A stretch of 64,000 bases of DNA from Massilia sp. ZL223 (GTDB lineage: Bacteria > Pseudomonadota > Gammaproteobacteria > Burkholderiales > Burkholderiaceae_D). The position numbers and the translations under genes were made by a program. Numbering within the stretch: position 1 is the first letter of the stretch; each line of letters opens with the position of its first letter. Below the pieces are notes generated by a model. The model saw only the letters and a program-made list of their open reading frames with translations. It was not told where the DNA came from and searched no databases. Positions 27,867 through 36,269 of the stretch are shown piece after piece. The stretch lies in contig NZ_JAGPWD010000001.1 of assembly GCF_018119395.1 (NCBI RefSeq), positions 62,001 to 126,000 on the forward strand, in the 5' to 3' direction.

Positions 27867-29456
27867 TCAGCGCTCCTTCTCTTCTTCCTTCTCCGCCTTC
27901 TGGCGCGCCTGCAGTTCGCGCTCGCGCGCATCGATCACGGCCTGGTCGTAGAACGACACATCGCTCGCCTTGCGCGCCAGATTGAGCTGCTCCACCGCTG
28001 CCGGCAGCGCGCCGGCCAGCACATAGGATTCGGCCAGCGACATGTGCTGCAGCGCGATCTTGCCCTGCTTGGCATAGGTCTTGGCCAGCAGGTCGTGCAG
28101 CTTGGGTTCCTCGCGGTACTGCTGCACCTGGTCGCGCAGGTAGCGGGCCGCCTCGTCCAGTTTGTCGGCCGCCACCAGCACGTCGGCATACTGGTGCGCG
28201 ATCGCGCGCGACAGCGGGAAACGCTGGCGCGCCTGCTCCGCTTCCTGCACCGCCTGCTGCAAGACTTCCGGCGGCTGGCCTTGCGCCATCTTGATCTCGA
28301 TCGACAGGCCGGCGAAGATGCTGGCCCCGTCGCCCACGTTCGACGCGGTCGTGAACACGCCTTCGCGCGGCTTGACGGTGGCGCGCGCCTTGTCGAGCCA
28401 GCTCTGGGCGCCGGCCAGGTCGCCCTGGCGCAGCGCCAAATAAGCCAGCCCGTACTGGGCGCCGGCCTGCTGCTGGCGGTGGGTTTCCTTGAGCTGGGTT
28501 TCAAAAGCCCTCTTCGCTTCGCGCCGTCCCTGCTCGCTCAGGTCCTGCAGCACCCGGGTACGCGCCCGCACCAGATGGAAGTCGAGGCTGTCGACGCGCT
28601 GCTTCTTGGGGATCTCGCGGATGCGCGCCTGCATGTCGCTGATGCGCTCCTGGGTCAGCGGGTGGCTGCTCAGGTTGCTCAAGCCGGCCGGCAGTTCGCC
28701 ATACAGCTTGCTGGCGCTTTGCAGGCGGCGGAAAAAGGCCACGATGCCGGTGGTGTCGTAGCCGCCCTTCTCCATGATCTGGAAGCCGACCCGGTCGGCC
28801 TCGCGCTCGGCGTCGCGGCTGAAGTTCAGCTGGCGCTGGATCGCCAGGCCCTGTCCGCCCATCAGCACGCCCATCGCCGCGTCCGAGCTGGACTTGGCGG
28901 CCAGCGCCGCCAGGATCATCGCCGCCAGCGGCAGCAGCACGTCCTGCTTCTGCTGGCCCAGCATGCGCGCGATGTGGCGCTGCGATACGTGGCCGATCTC
29001 GTGCGACATGACGCCGGCCAGTTCGGATTCGGTCTGGGCGGCGATGATCAGGCCCGAGTGGGCGCCGATGAAACCGCCGGGCAGCGCGAAGGCGTTGAGG
29101 GCGGCATCGCGCACGGCGAAGAACTGGAAATCGGCATTGGTCTCGCCGCGCGCGCCGGGCACGACGGTGACGAGGGCGTTGCCGAAGTTGTTCAGGTATT
29201 CGAGGATGACTTCGTCGTCGAGGTAATCACGGTCGCGCCGGATGTCGCGCATGATTTCCTCGCCCAGCTTGCGCTCGACCACGGGCGACAGGTCGCCGCG
29301 CGCGGCGTCGCCGAGGGTGGGCAGGCGGGAGCTGTCGGGTTTCTGGAGCGGTTCCGCCGGCGCCGCAATGGCGAACGCGGCCGACGTGCAGAGGGCCAGG
29401 ACAGTCAATGCGGGGCGCCAGGGGCGCGCTTTGGCTGGTCGGGAGCGTAGTTTCAC
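27867..29456 (-). CDS. bepA: BepA-like periplasmic M48 metalloprotease with TPR domain
   Basis: The 529-residue protein has an N-terminal signal, a zinc peptidase domain with HEIGH at 152-156 and a third ligand in [10 protein letters not shown] near residue 216, and a C-terminal half made of TPR-like helical pairs. This layout matches BepA (YfgC), which cuts or helps fold stalled outer-membrane proteins such as LptD at the BAM complex. The last residues are a run of Glu, Lys and Arg. It converges on the hypothetical gene with a two-base gap and is divergent from moaC. Confidence 0.88.
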   Translation of the reverse strand: MKLRSRPAKARPWRPALTVLALCTSAAFAIAAPAEPLQKPDSSRLPTLGDAARGDLSPVVERKLGEEIMRDIRRDRDYLDDEVILEYLNNFGNALVTVVPGARGETNADFQFFAVRDAALNAFALPGGFIGAHSGLIIAAQTESELAGVMSHEIGHVSQRHIARMLGQQKQDVLLPLAAMILAALAAKSSSDAAMGVLMGGQGLAIQRQLNFSRDAEREADRVGFQIMEKGGYDTTGIVAFFRRLQSASKLYGELPAGLSNLSSHPLTQERISDMQARIREIPKKQRVDSLDFHLVRARTRVLQDLSEQGRREAKRAFETQLKETHRQQQAGAQYGLAYLALRQGDLAGAQSWLDKARATVKPREGVFTTASNVGDGASIFAGLSIEIKMAQGQPPEVLQQAVQEAEQARQRFPLSRAIAHQYADVLVAADKLDEAARYLRDQVQQYREEPKLHDLLAKTYAKQGKIALQHMSLAESYVLAGALPAAVEQLNLARKASDVSFYDQAVIDARERELQARQKAEKEEEKER

Positions 29457-29533
29457 GGTGCTATCATACCCCCATCCGCGCGCAACTTGCTGTCCTGCGA
29501 TACACTTTGTTACCCCAGATTATCGACCTTGCA

Positions 29534-30040
29534 ATGACGACCGAGAACCCGACCGCAGACCATCTGACCCACTTCGACGCCACCGGCCAGGCCCATATGG
29601 TCGATGTCGGCGCCAAGCAGGACACCCACCGCATCGCCGTGGCGGCCGGCACCATCCGCATGAAGCCGGAGACGCTGGCCCTGGTGGTGTCGGGCACGGC
29701 CAAGAAGGGCGACGTGATCGGCATCGCGCGCATCGCCGCCATCATGGCCTCGAAGCGCACCAGCGACCTGGTGCCGCTGTGCCATCCGCTGCCGATTACC
29801 AAGGTGGCGGTGGATTTCGAGATCGACGAGGGTGCCAATAGCGTGCATTGCCGCGCGCAGGTCGAGACCATTGGCAAGACTGGGGTCGAGATGGAGGCGC
29901 TGACGGCGGTGCAGGTCGGCCTGCTGACCATTTATGACATGTGCAAGGCGGTCGACCGCGGGATGGTCATGACCAATGTGCGGGTGATGGAAAAGCACGG
30001 CGGCAAGAGCGGGGACTGGACGGCGGAGCTTGATGAGTGA
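29534..30040 (+). CDS. moaC: Cyclic pyranopterin monophosphate synthase MoaC
   Basis: MoaC completes the first step of molybdenum cofactor synthesis after MoaA, forming cyclic pyranopterin phosphate. The 168-residue protein has [38 protein letters not shown] and [26 protein letters not shown], the family signatures. No other moa gene is in the window. The low-GC hcp cassette begins about 400 bases downstream. Confidence 0.95.
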   Translation: MTTENPTADHLTHFDATGQAHMVDVGAKQDTHRIAVAAGTIRMKPETLALVVSGTAKKGDVIGIARIAAIMASKRTSDLVPLCHPLPITKVAVDFEIDEGANSVHCRAQVETIGKTGVEMEALTAVQVGLLTIYDMCKAVDRGMVMTNVRVMEKHGGKSGDWTAELDE

Positions 30041-30445
30041 TTAAGTTGAGCTTTAAGCAGTAGAGCGTACCGAATGAGGCGTCTCCGGGTATCGCCTCGA
30101 TTTTCTTGCGCTACCGACGCGCGCTGCTTTTCGCGGAAGAGCGCTCTCACCGAATTCAAGCCGCCGTGGGCGAAGAAAATGTTTCTTCTCTCACGCTTGA
30201 CCCGATAGGCAGACGTATAGCATCAATCGGACAAAAATCAGCAGTTGGCAAGCTCTGTACAACCGAAGGGCTACCCAGACAACAGGATCGACCGAGCACG
30301 CAGGGTCGAGTTGGAAATTTTTTAGTAAAGTTCAACTATCGGCAACGGCCCTGTTGATCCGCCTCGCTGGCTTTCCTGACTTCTACCAACCTTGTCCCTG
30401 TTCAGCCGAGCAAGAATCGTCGTTCAACTTGCATCGGAGGGAAGC
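30041..30445. other. Gene-free 405-base region upstream of hcp
   Basis: The composition is lower in GC than moaC. A short open frame at 30106-30357 has no ribosome site or recognisable motif and is not called. The region probably holds the hcp promoter and the left junction of the inserted cassette; I could not identify a repeat, tRNA end or sigma-54 site marking it. Confidence 0.5.
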
Positions 30446-30937
30446 ATGGCGAGCGACGCATATTTAAGAATAGAAGGGATAAACGGGGAATCCGAAGATG
30501 AGCGCCACCGCAATTGGATCGAAGTAAACAACGTACTGTACGCAGTCCACCAGCCTAGAGCCGATGTCGTATCGACCGCTGGGGGCCATACCACCGGCAG
30601 AGCAGATCTTTACCCCATCGCCTTCAAGAAGCTTGCCGACTTAGCTTCGCCCATTCTGCTGCAAACTTGTGCAACCGGCAGAACCCTGCCGAAAGCCGTG
30701 TTTGAGTTCATGCGGGCCGATGGTGACGGTAAGCCAATCCCGTATTTCAAAATTGAACTGGAAAACTTGATGATTGCGAGCATTACCCCAGATAGTGGCG
30801 AAGGCGGGATAATCAGCGAGCGCGTTCAACTCGCGTACGCCAAGATTAAGTGGAGCTACATACGCCAGAGCATCAGGGGTGGTACACAGGGCAATACGTC
30901 GGGCAGCTGGGATTGTTCAGCCCACAAAGTGTGCTAG
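30446..30937 (+). CDS. hcp: Hcp-family type VI secretion tube protein (orphan)
   Basis: The 163-residue protein matches the Hcp fold: DAYLRIEGINGESEDERH at the N-terminus, a beta core, FEFMRADGDGKPIPYFKIELENLMI, and the terminal AYAKIKWSYIR and GSWDCSAHKVC. Hcp hexamers stack into the type VI secretion tube and can carry effectors in the ring. GGAGG (30436-30440) lies five bases upstream of the ATG. No other type VI structural gene is in the window, so it is an orphan copy coupled to the next two genes. GC is clearly below the flanking genes. Confidence 0.9.
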   Translation: MASDAYLRIEGINGESEDERHRNWIEVNNVLYAVHQPRADVVSTAGGHTTGRADLYPIAFKKLADLASPILLQTCATGRTLPKAVFEFMRADGDGKPIPYFKIELENLMIASITPDSGEGGIISERVQLAYAKIKWSYIRQSIRGGTQGNTSGSWDCSAHKVC

Positions 30938-30948
30938 ACGGAGGGGAA

Positions 30949-31371
30949 ATGTCCACGCCCTATGACGGCGATGTCATGATTCTCTGCCCGCTCGACTTGA
31001 CAGACTTTCGGCACACCTGTGCTGTCGTTGTGTCAGGCGACGGTGTCAACGCTTGCGGCCATACGCTACTGCACATTGGCGATAGCTGGTACGTCCACAT
31101 CGCTGGTGTTTACAAAATGCCCAAGTTCATGCATGAGAGTGGGTACATGCGGTATTTGAAAGAAAACGGCAAACGCGAGATTCGCCGCTGGAATATCAAA
31201 CTTCCAAATCCTCAGGGGGCGCACGGGAAACTGGAAGAACTGATAGGGAAACCATGGTTATGGGGCGTGTTGCCACATAACTGTGCCTCTTTTGTCGAGG
31301 AAGTTGTGCGTGCCGGCGGCAGTAAAGCCGGAATGTATTTTAACTGCCCTACCGCGGAGCCTTTCACATAA
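30949..31371 (+). CDS. Putative type VI cargo effector, permuted NlpC/P60-like fold
   Basis: The 140-residue protein starts 11 bases after hcp with GGAGGGG at its ribosome site. It has a His-rich strand segment CGHTLLHIGDSWYVHIAG (36-53) and then HNCASFVEEVVRAGGS (110-125). The order His first, then a Cys followed by a helix (Cys112), is that of circularly permuted NlpC/P60 or LRAT-like papain-fold enzymes, which cleave peptides, amides or acyl esters. It has no signal peptide, as expected for cargo carried by Hcp. Function as an antibacterial amidase or lipid hydrolase is inferred from motif order and context. Confidence 0.6.
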   Translation: MSTPYDGDVMILCPLDLTDFRHTCAVVVSGDGVNACGHTLLHIGDSWYVHIAGVYKMPKFMHESGYMRYLKENGKREIRRWNIKLPNPQGAHGKLEELIGKPWLWGVLPHNCASFVEEVVRAGGSKAGMYFNCPTAEPFT

Positions 31372-31550
31372 TGCGTACATTCATTTCGCTTGGCGTCGCC
31401 TCCGTAGCGGCTTTGCTTGTCTATATTTTGATATTTTTCTTTAATCCAGGTATGTATGTTGAGAAGGCGTTCAACATCCTGGTCGTCGTGTTCGTCGGTT
31501 CATGGGGGGCCACAACACTGGTGCTGAGGCTACGGGGTTCTCGTCGTTAG
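31371..31550 (+). CDS. Small two-helix membrane protein, candidate immunity protein
   Basis: The 59-residue frame starts on the last base of the putative effector stop (TAATG), a tight coupling. It is strongly hydrophobic: one helix covers about residues 4-24 (VAALLVYILIFFF) and a second about 34-52 (FNILVVVFVG), with a positive tail RLRGSRR. Effector genes of type VI cassettes are usually followed by their immunity gene, so immunity is the leading guess, but no family is recognised. A hand count of 31381-31440 gives 26 G+C of 60, well below the chromosomal norm here. Confidence 0.55.
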   Translation: MRTFISLGVASVAALLVYILIFFFNPGMYVEKAFNILVVVFVGSWGATTLVLRLRGSRR

Positions 31551-31646
31551 GTGCGCACTAAAGGCCCCTCCGCCTTTGGTCGCCCGGAATATTTGTGCCA
31601 GCATTTCCTTGTGAGACTTTCCGTTTAGCGTCGTCATCAAGTGTCC

Positions 31647-32606
31647 TTAGGTGCTTTTGGGCAGCGGCAAGCCTTCAGCAATCGCCAGCCGCTCCATCGC
31701 ATCCTCGAGAATGACCCGGGCCTGCCCCGAGGCCCTGGCCAGTAAGGCGTGCAAGTCGGCATCCTCGGGATTGCGCGAGGCGCACTGCACGCTGTAGCGC
31801 TCGAAGCTGCCGATCATCATTAGCAAGTCGGAAAGGTGGCGCGGGCATTCGCAGCTCAGGCGGTCGCTGGCCGTGGTGATCGTCACCAGCGCATCCTCGT
31901 CGAAGCGGCGCGGCGTGATCGCCGGTTCCGATTCGCTCAGCGGCAGGCGCTGGCCGCCTAGTGCCGAGCGGCACAGCAGCGCCAGCTCGCCCAGGTCGGC
32001 CGGGACGCGGACCACCAGACAGCCCTGAGCGCGCAAGGCGCGGATCGTGGCGCTGGGACAGAAGCGGTACAGCACGACCGCCGCTGCCACATTCACGCGC
32101 TGGCGCGCCGCCGCCACCAGCGGCAGGACGCTGTCGTCCAGTTCGGACATTTCGATGACCATCACATCCGCCTCGGCATCGGCCGGCAGTTCATCGAGCC
32201 GCTCGAGGCTGGCGCACTGGGCGCGCACGTCGAGGCCGGTCGCCTCGCGGCCCATGGCCGCCAGGCGCCGCCCAAGCACGTTGCTGACCAGGACAACCCG
32301 AACCGGCGCCGACGGCTGTGCCTGCGCCTGCAGGTTGTGGCCGAGCATCGATTGCAGCTGCTCCCGGCTCAGCCCGGCCAGCACGCCAATCGAATGGCCC
32401 TGGTCCACCAGCTGCTTGAGCAGGCCGAGCCGCGCCACCTGCTCCGCAGAATAGAGCCGCTGTCCGCGCTCGGAGCGCTGGGCTTCCGACAAGCCGTAGC
32501 GGCGCTCCCATACGCGTAGGGTCTCGACCGGCAGCCCGGCCAGGCGCGCGGCTGCGCCCGTGCGGTACATGATGCGCTCTTGTCCCGTCCTGATCGAAGA
32601 ATCCAT
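31647..32606 (-). CDS. MerR-family transcriptional regulator with degenerate cobalamin-type domain
   Basis: The 319-residue protein has a MerR winged helix near its N-terminus (YRTGAAARLAGLPVETLRVW and RRYGL), a helical middle, and an alpha/beta domain (about 100-215; VRVVLVSNVLGRRLAA, VMVIEMSEL, VVLYRF) resembling the B12-binding domain of CarH/LitR but lacking a DxHxxG cobalamin motif. So light sensing through B12 is not supported. ATG 32606 has AGGGG seven bases upstream. It is divergent from the fasciclin gene with a 129-base shared region and probably regulates it or itself. Confidence 0.78.
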   Translation of the reverse strand: MDSSIRTGQERIMYRTGAAARLAGLPVETLRVWERRYGLSEAQRSERGQRLYSAEQVARLGLLKQLVDQGHSIGVLAGLSREQLQSMLGHNLQAQAQPSAPVRVVLVSNVLGRRLAAMGREATGLDVRAQCASLERLDELPADAEADVMVIEMSELDDSVLPLVAAARQRVNVAAAVVLYRFCPSATIRALRAQGCLVVRVPADLGELALLCRSALGGQRLPLSESEPAITPRRFDEDALVTITTASDRLSCECPRHLSDLLMMIGSFERYSVQCASRNPEDADLHALLARASGQARVILEDAMERLAIAEGLPLPKST

Positions 32607-32621
32607 AGCAATGCCCCTAAA

Positions 32622-32649
32622 TTGAACCACAATTACGGCGGATTATAGC
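32622..32649 (+). promoter_or_regulatory. Candidate sigma-70 promoter for the fasciclin gene
   Basis: TTGAAC (32622-32627) and TATAGC (32644-32649) are 16 bases apart, in the gap between the divergent MerR and fasciclin genes. The spacing is shorter than the 19 bases usual for MerR-activated promoters. Confidence 0.4.
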
Positions 32650-32735
32650 GTCAAACCTTAGACAATCGCGTTCGCTTGGCCTACATTGAGTGCACGCAGC
32701 CGTTCGGCTGCACAACCAACCTTCAGGAGCATGCA

Positions 32736-33188
32736 ATGAAAACCGTCCTTGCCGCACTTCCTCTGGCATTTGTCTTCACGAGCGCCCAAGCCGCCGATAT
32801 CGTCGACACCGCGAAATCGGCAGGCTCGTTCAACACGCTCGTCACCGCTGTCCAGGCTGCCGGCCTGGTCGACACCCTGAAGGGGCCGGGCCCGTTCACC
32901 GTATTCGCTCCCACCGACGCGGCGTTCGCAAAGATCCCCAAAGCGAAGCTCGATGCGCTGCTCAAGGATAAGCAAGCGCTGGCCAAGGTCCTCACCTACC
33001 ACGTCGTGCCGGGCACGGTGAAAGCAGCCGACGTCAAGCCTGGCGAAGTCAAGACCGTCGAAGGCAGCACCTTCAAGGTCGGCATGCGCGGCGACAAGGT
33101 CATGGTCGACAACGCCCATGTCACCAAGACCGACATCATGGCCGACAACGGCGTCATCCATGTGATCGACGCCGTCATCATGCCCTAA
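32736..33188 (+). CDS. Exported fasciclin (FAS1) domain protein
   Basis: The 150-residue protein has a signal peptide ([19 protein letters not shown]) and one FAS1 domain: [19 protein letters not shown], the H1 motif [26 protein letters not shown], and the H2-like [16 protein letters not shown]1 proteins mediate cell adhesion or matrix contacts; in bacteria the role is often unknown. AGGAG lies six bases upstream of the ATG. A strong terminator follows. Confidence 0.92.
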   Translation: MKTVLAALPLAFVFTSAQAADIVDTAKSAGSFNTLVTAVQAAGLVDTLKGPGPFTVFAPTDAAFAKIPKAKLDALLKDKQALAKVLTYHVVPGTVKAADVKPGEVKTVEGSTFKVGMRGDKVMVDNAHVTKTDIMADNGVIHVIDAVIMP

Positions 33189-33210
33189 GCAAACCCGCAC
33201 TCTTCCTCGT

Positions 33211-33252
33211 CCGCCGCCCGCCGCTGCCCCCCGGCGCCGCGGCGGTTTTTTT
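33211..33252 (+). terminator. Intrinsic terminator after the fasciclin gene
   Basis: A stem CCGCCGC (33211-33217) pairs with GCGGCGG (33239-33245) around a GC-rich loop that can fold further, followed by seven T residues. Confidence 0.8.
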
Positions 33253-33356
33253 ATTGCTGAAGATTTTGCTCGATGAGCCAATTTCATGTCGCGTGGTAAA
33301 TTGCTGGCCTGCGTGCGCGGCGCCCTGCCGGGCACGAACATGACCAAGAGGATGGA

Positions 33357-35411
33357 ATGAGATTGCATTTGCTGACGATGGCGGCCGCCACCCTGGCTGC
33401 TAGCACCGCAATGGCCGCGCCGCGCGGCTTTACCGTCGAAGACCTGGTGAACATGGAGCGGGTCGGCAGCCCGGCCGTGTCGCCGGACGCCACGCGCGTC
33501 GTCTACACCGTGCGCAGCACGGACATGAAGAAGAACCGCGGCCACACCGAGCTGTGGCTGGTCGACCTGCGCGCAGACAAGCCCGTGCCGAAGCGCCTGG
33601 CGAGCCACAGCGCAAGCAGCGCCGACCCGGAATGGTCACCGTCGGGCGACGCCGTGTATTTCCTGTCGACGCGCTCGGGTTCGTCCCAGGTGTGGCGCCA
33701 GCCGGTCGGCGGCGGCAAGCCGGTTCAGGTGACCAATTTCCCGCTCGACGTGGACAGCTTCCGCGTGGCGCCGACCGGCGACCGCCTGGCCTTCAGCATG
33801 GCGGTGTTCCGCGACTGCGCCGACCTGGCCTGCACCAAGGACCGCGTCGCGGCGAAGGAAAAGGACAAGGCCACCGGCAAGGTCTATGACCGCCTGTTCG
33901 TGCGCCACTGGGATACCTGGCTTGATCACCGCAATAACGTACTGTTCTCGGCGCCGCTGGACAAAGCGGGCAAGGCAGGCGCCACGCCGGTCAGCCTGTC
34001 GGGCGCGCTCGATGGCGACGTGCCGTCCAAGCCTTTCGGCGACCGCGAGGAATTCCGCTTCAGCCCGGACGGCAAGACCGTGGTGTTCTCGGTGCGCATC
34101 GCCGGCAAGACCGAAGCCTGGTCGACCAACTTCGACCTGTACACGGTCCCGGCGGCGGGCGGCGCCGCGCCGCGCAACCTGACGGCGGACAATCCGGCCT
34201 GGGATACCAAGGGCGTGTTCTCGCCCGACGGCCGCACCCTCGCCTACCTGGCGATGGCGCGTCCCGGCTTCGAGGCGGACCGCTTCCAGATCATGCTGAT
34301 GGACGTGGCCAGTGGCCAGAAGCGTCCGCTGGCGGCCGACTGGGACCGCTCGGCCGGCAACCTGCAGTGGAGCGCGGACGGCAAGGCCCTGATCGTCGAT
34401 GCGGAAGACGTCGGCCAGCACCGCCTGTTCTCCATCGACATCGCCAGCGGCAAGGTGGCGCCGCTGACCGGCAAGGGCGCGATCGGCGCCTTCGACACGC
34501 GCGGCGACACGGTGGCCTACACGCTGGCGAACCTGGCCTCGGGCGCGCAGCTGTACACCATGAAGCTGGGCGGGCAGCCGAAGCAGCTGACGGAGGTGAA
34601 CAGCGAGCGCCTGAAGGACGTGCGCTGGGGCGAGTACGAGCAGTTCTCGTTCACGGGCGCCAATGGCGACACCGTCTACGGCCACGTGATGAAACCGTGG
34701 AACGCGGAACCAGGCAAGAAGTATCCGGTGGCCTTCCTGGTGCACGGCGGCCCGCAGGGCAGCTTCGGCAACGGCTGGAGCTACCGCTGGAATCCGCAGG
34801 TGTACGCGGGCGCGGGCTATGCGACCGTGTTCATCGACTTCCACGGCTCGACCGGCTACGGCCAGAAGTTCACGGACTCGATCAGCAACGACTGGGGCGG
34901 CAAGCCGCTGGTCGACCTGCAGAAGGGCCTGGAAGCGGCGGTGCAGAAGTTCCCGTGGCTGGACCGCGAACGCAGCTGCGCGCTGGGCGCGTCCTACGGC
35001 GGCTACATGATGAACTGGATCGCGGGCAACTGGGCGGACGGCTTCCGCTGCATCGTCAACCACGACGGCGTGTTCGATACGCGCGGCATGGCGTATTCGA
35101 CCGAGGAGCAGTGGTTCACCGACTGGGAGAGCGGCGGCCCCTACTTCCAGGTGCCGGAAAACCACGAGCGCTTCAACCCGGTGCACCACGTGAACAAGTG
35201 GAAGACGCCGATGCTGGTGATCCAGGGCGACCTGGACTTCCGCATCCCGACGGCGCAGGCCTTGTCGACCTTCACGGCGCTGCAGCGCAAGGGCATCGAG
35301 AGCAAGCTGCTGGTGTTCCCGGACGAGAATCACTGGGTGCTGAAGCCGGCAAACTCGGTGCAGTGGCATCACACCGTGATCGACTGGCTGGACAGCCATA
35401 TCAAGCAATAA
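33357..35411 (+). CDS. Exported S9-family (prolyl oligopeptidase-like) serine peptidase
   Basis: The 684-residue protein has a signal peptide, an N-terminal beta-propeller (about 25-420, with repeated SPDG/SADGK blades such as FRFSPDGKTVVFS) and a C-terminal alpha/beta hydrolase. The oxyanion segment is FLVHGGPQGS; the catalytic Ser546 lies in GASYGGYM, the Asp is in QGDLDFRIP (about 627) and the His is in DENHWVLKP (His659). This is the layout of DPP5/acylaminoacyl peptidases, which trim dipeptides or acylated residues in the periplasm. GAGG precedes the ATG. Confidence 0.93.
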   Translation: MRLHLLTMAAATLAASTAMAAPRGFTVEDLVNMERVGSPAVSPDATRVVYTVRSTDMKKNRGHTELWLVDLRADKPVPKRLASHSASSADPEWSPSGDAVYFLSTRSGSSQVWRQPVGGGKPVQVTNFPLDVDSFRVAPTGDRLAFSMAVFRDCADLACTKDRVAAKEKDKATGKVYDRLFVRHWDTWLDHRNNVLFSAPLDKAGKAGATPVSLSGALDGDVPSKPFGDREEFRFSPDGKTVVFSVRIAGKTEAWSTNFDLYTVPAAGGAAPRNLTADNPAWDTKGVFSPDGRTLAYLAMARPGFEADRFQIMLMDVASGQKRPLAADWDRSAGNLQWSADGKALIVDAEDVGQHRLFSIDIASGKVAPLTGKGAIGAFDTRGDTVAYTLANLASGAQLYTMKLGGQPKQLTEVNSERLKDVRWGEYEQFSFTGANGDTVYGHVMKPWNAEPGKKYPVAFLVHGGPQGSFGNGWSYRWNPQVYAGAGYATVFIDFHGSTGYGQKFTDSISNDWGGKPLVDLQKGLEAAVQKFPWLDRERSCALGASYGGYMMNWIAGNWADGFRCIVNHDGVFDTRGMAYSTEEQWFTDWESGGPYFQVPENHERFNPVHHVNKWKTPMLVIQGDLDFRIPTAQALSTFTALQRKGIESKLLVFPDENHWVLKPANSVQWHHTVIDWLDSHIKQ

Positions 35412-35432
35412 GCCAAGGGCCGGAGCCAAAGA

Positions 35433-35460
35433 AAAAACCCGCTCCGAGGAGCGGGTTTTT
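35433..35460. terminator. Bidirectional intrinsic terminator between S9 peptidase and pilA
   Basis: The perfect stem AAAAACCCGCTCC/GGAGCGGGTTTTT closes a GA loop with A- and T-runs on both sides, ending the convergent peptidase and pilA transcripts. Confidence 0.92.
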
Positions 35461-35494
35461 GATGGTGCAGGCTCGGTCAGGAGCCGCTCAAGAA

Positions 35495-35965
35495 TTACTG
35501 AGCGTTGTTCTTGGTGATCGCGTCCATCGCTGCGGCGTTGTCGGTGATCGAGGTGGTGTTGGTCCATGCGACGGTCGCATCGTTCACGACCGGGGTCATG
35601 GTGATGGTTTCGCTGTCGACGCCGGTTGCGATGCCGGTGCCCAGGGTGACGGTCAGGACGCCGTCGGCAACTGCCACGCCAGCGACTTCCTTGGTGGCGA
35701 CGAAATCAGCTTCAGCAACGATACCGCTCGCGCCGCTGTCGCAGTTGTCCAGGGTACCGCCGTTTTCTTGAGCGCAGACGCCCACTGCGGTTTTGATCGA
35801 CGACACCGAACCCAGTGCTGCGCCGATTTTGGCCTTGACGGTGTAGCTCTGGTAAGCCGGGATAGCGACGGCTGCCAGGATACCGATGATCGCGACGACG
35901 ATCATCAGTTCGATCAGGGTGAAGCCGCCTTGGGCTTTTTTGGTTTGCATTTGCTTGAAGTTCAT
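35495..35965 (-). CDS. pilA: Type IV pilin (PilA-like major or minor pilin)
   Basis: The 156-residue prepilin has a short basic leader ending in Gly14, then [20 protein letters not shown], with Glu at mature position 5 (Glu19). PilD should cleave and N-methylate Phe15. The rest is a small globular domain with Cys64 and Cys75 only 11 residues apart, which could form a disulfide near the middle instead of the usual C-terminal D-loop. The ATG at 35965 is favoured because GGAG lies six bases upstream; the ATG at 35971 abuts it. A sigma-54 promoter motif is upstream. Confidence 0.9.
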   Translation of the reverse strand: MNFKQMQTKKAQGGFTLIELMIVVAIIGILAAVAIPAYQSYTVKAKIGAALGSVSSIKTAVGVCAQENGGTLDNCDSGASGIVAEADFVATKEVAGVAVADGVLTVTLGTGIATGVDSETITMTPVVNDATVAWTNTTSITDNAAAMDAITKNNAQ

Positions 35966-36025
35966 TTTCATCTCCGGTGGTGGGGTCAGGAATCTTGTGC
36001 TGCGTTGTTGCCGCACTCATCTATA

Positions 36026-36041
36026 TGCAATCGGTATGCCA
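36026..36041 (-). promoter_or_regulatory. Sigma-54 (-24/-12) promoter of pilA
   Basis: Read on the minus strand, TGGCATA-CCGA-TTGCA matches the sigma-54 consensus TGGCACG-N4-TTGCW with the invariant GG and GC ten bases apart. It lies 60 bases upstream of the pilA start. PilA genes are classically driven by RpoN with PilR; neither rpoN nor pilRS is in the window. Confidence 0.82.
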
Positions 36042-36212
36042 GGCTGGAAATAGTCGATTTTATTAATACGGAGTTAATAAAACCCTGTGCCAGGACAAGA
36101 ATTGTCGTATTGAGTGACAAAAATTGTCAGTTCCTTGTGGCAATTTTTGTCGTGTGGACAGTTTTTGATGTCGAAAGCTGGCACGGACCGGACAAAACGC
36201 GCGCGATGGACC

Positions 36213-36240
36213 AAAAAAAACGGGGAGCTTGCGCTCCCCG
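36213..36240 (-). terminator. Intrinsic terminator of the sucCD operon
   Basis: The stem CGGGGAGC/GCTCCCCG with a TTGC loop is followed on the minus strand by eight T residues, 30 bases after the sucD stop. Confidence 0.9.
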
Positions 36241-36269
36241 TCCTTATGGTGCTTCCTTCGATCGCTGGA

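Noticed and set aside
30106..30357. Short plus-strand frame before hcp
   Set aside because: It has no ribosome site, no recognisable motif and no coupling to hcp. It could be a decayed gene, but nothing supports a call.
31560..31577. Small hairpin AAAGGC/GCCTTT after the 59-residue gene as a terminator
   Set aside because: The stem is only six base pairs and no T-run follows.
31647..32606. MerR protein as a B12-dependent light sensor (CarH/LitR)
   Set aside because: The cobalamin-coordinating DxHxxG motif is absent from the central domain.
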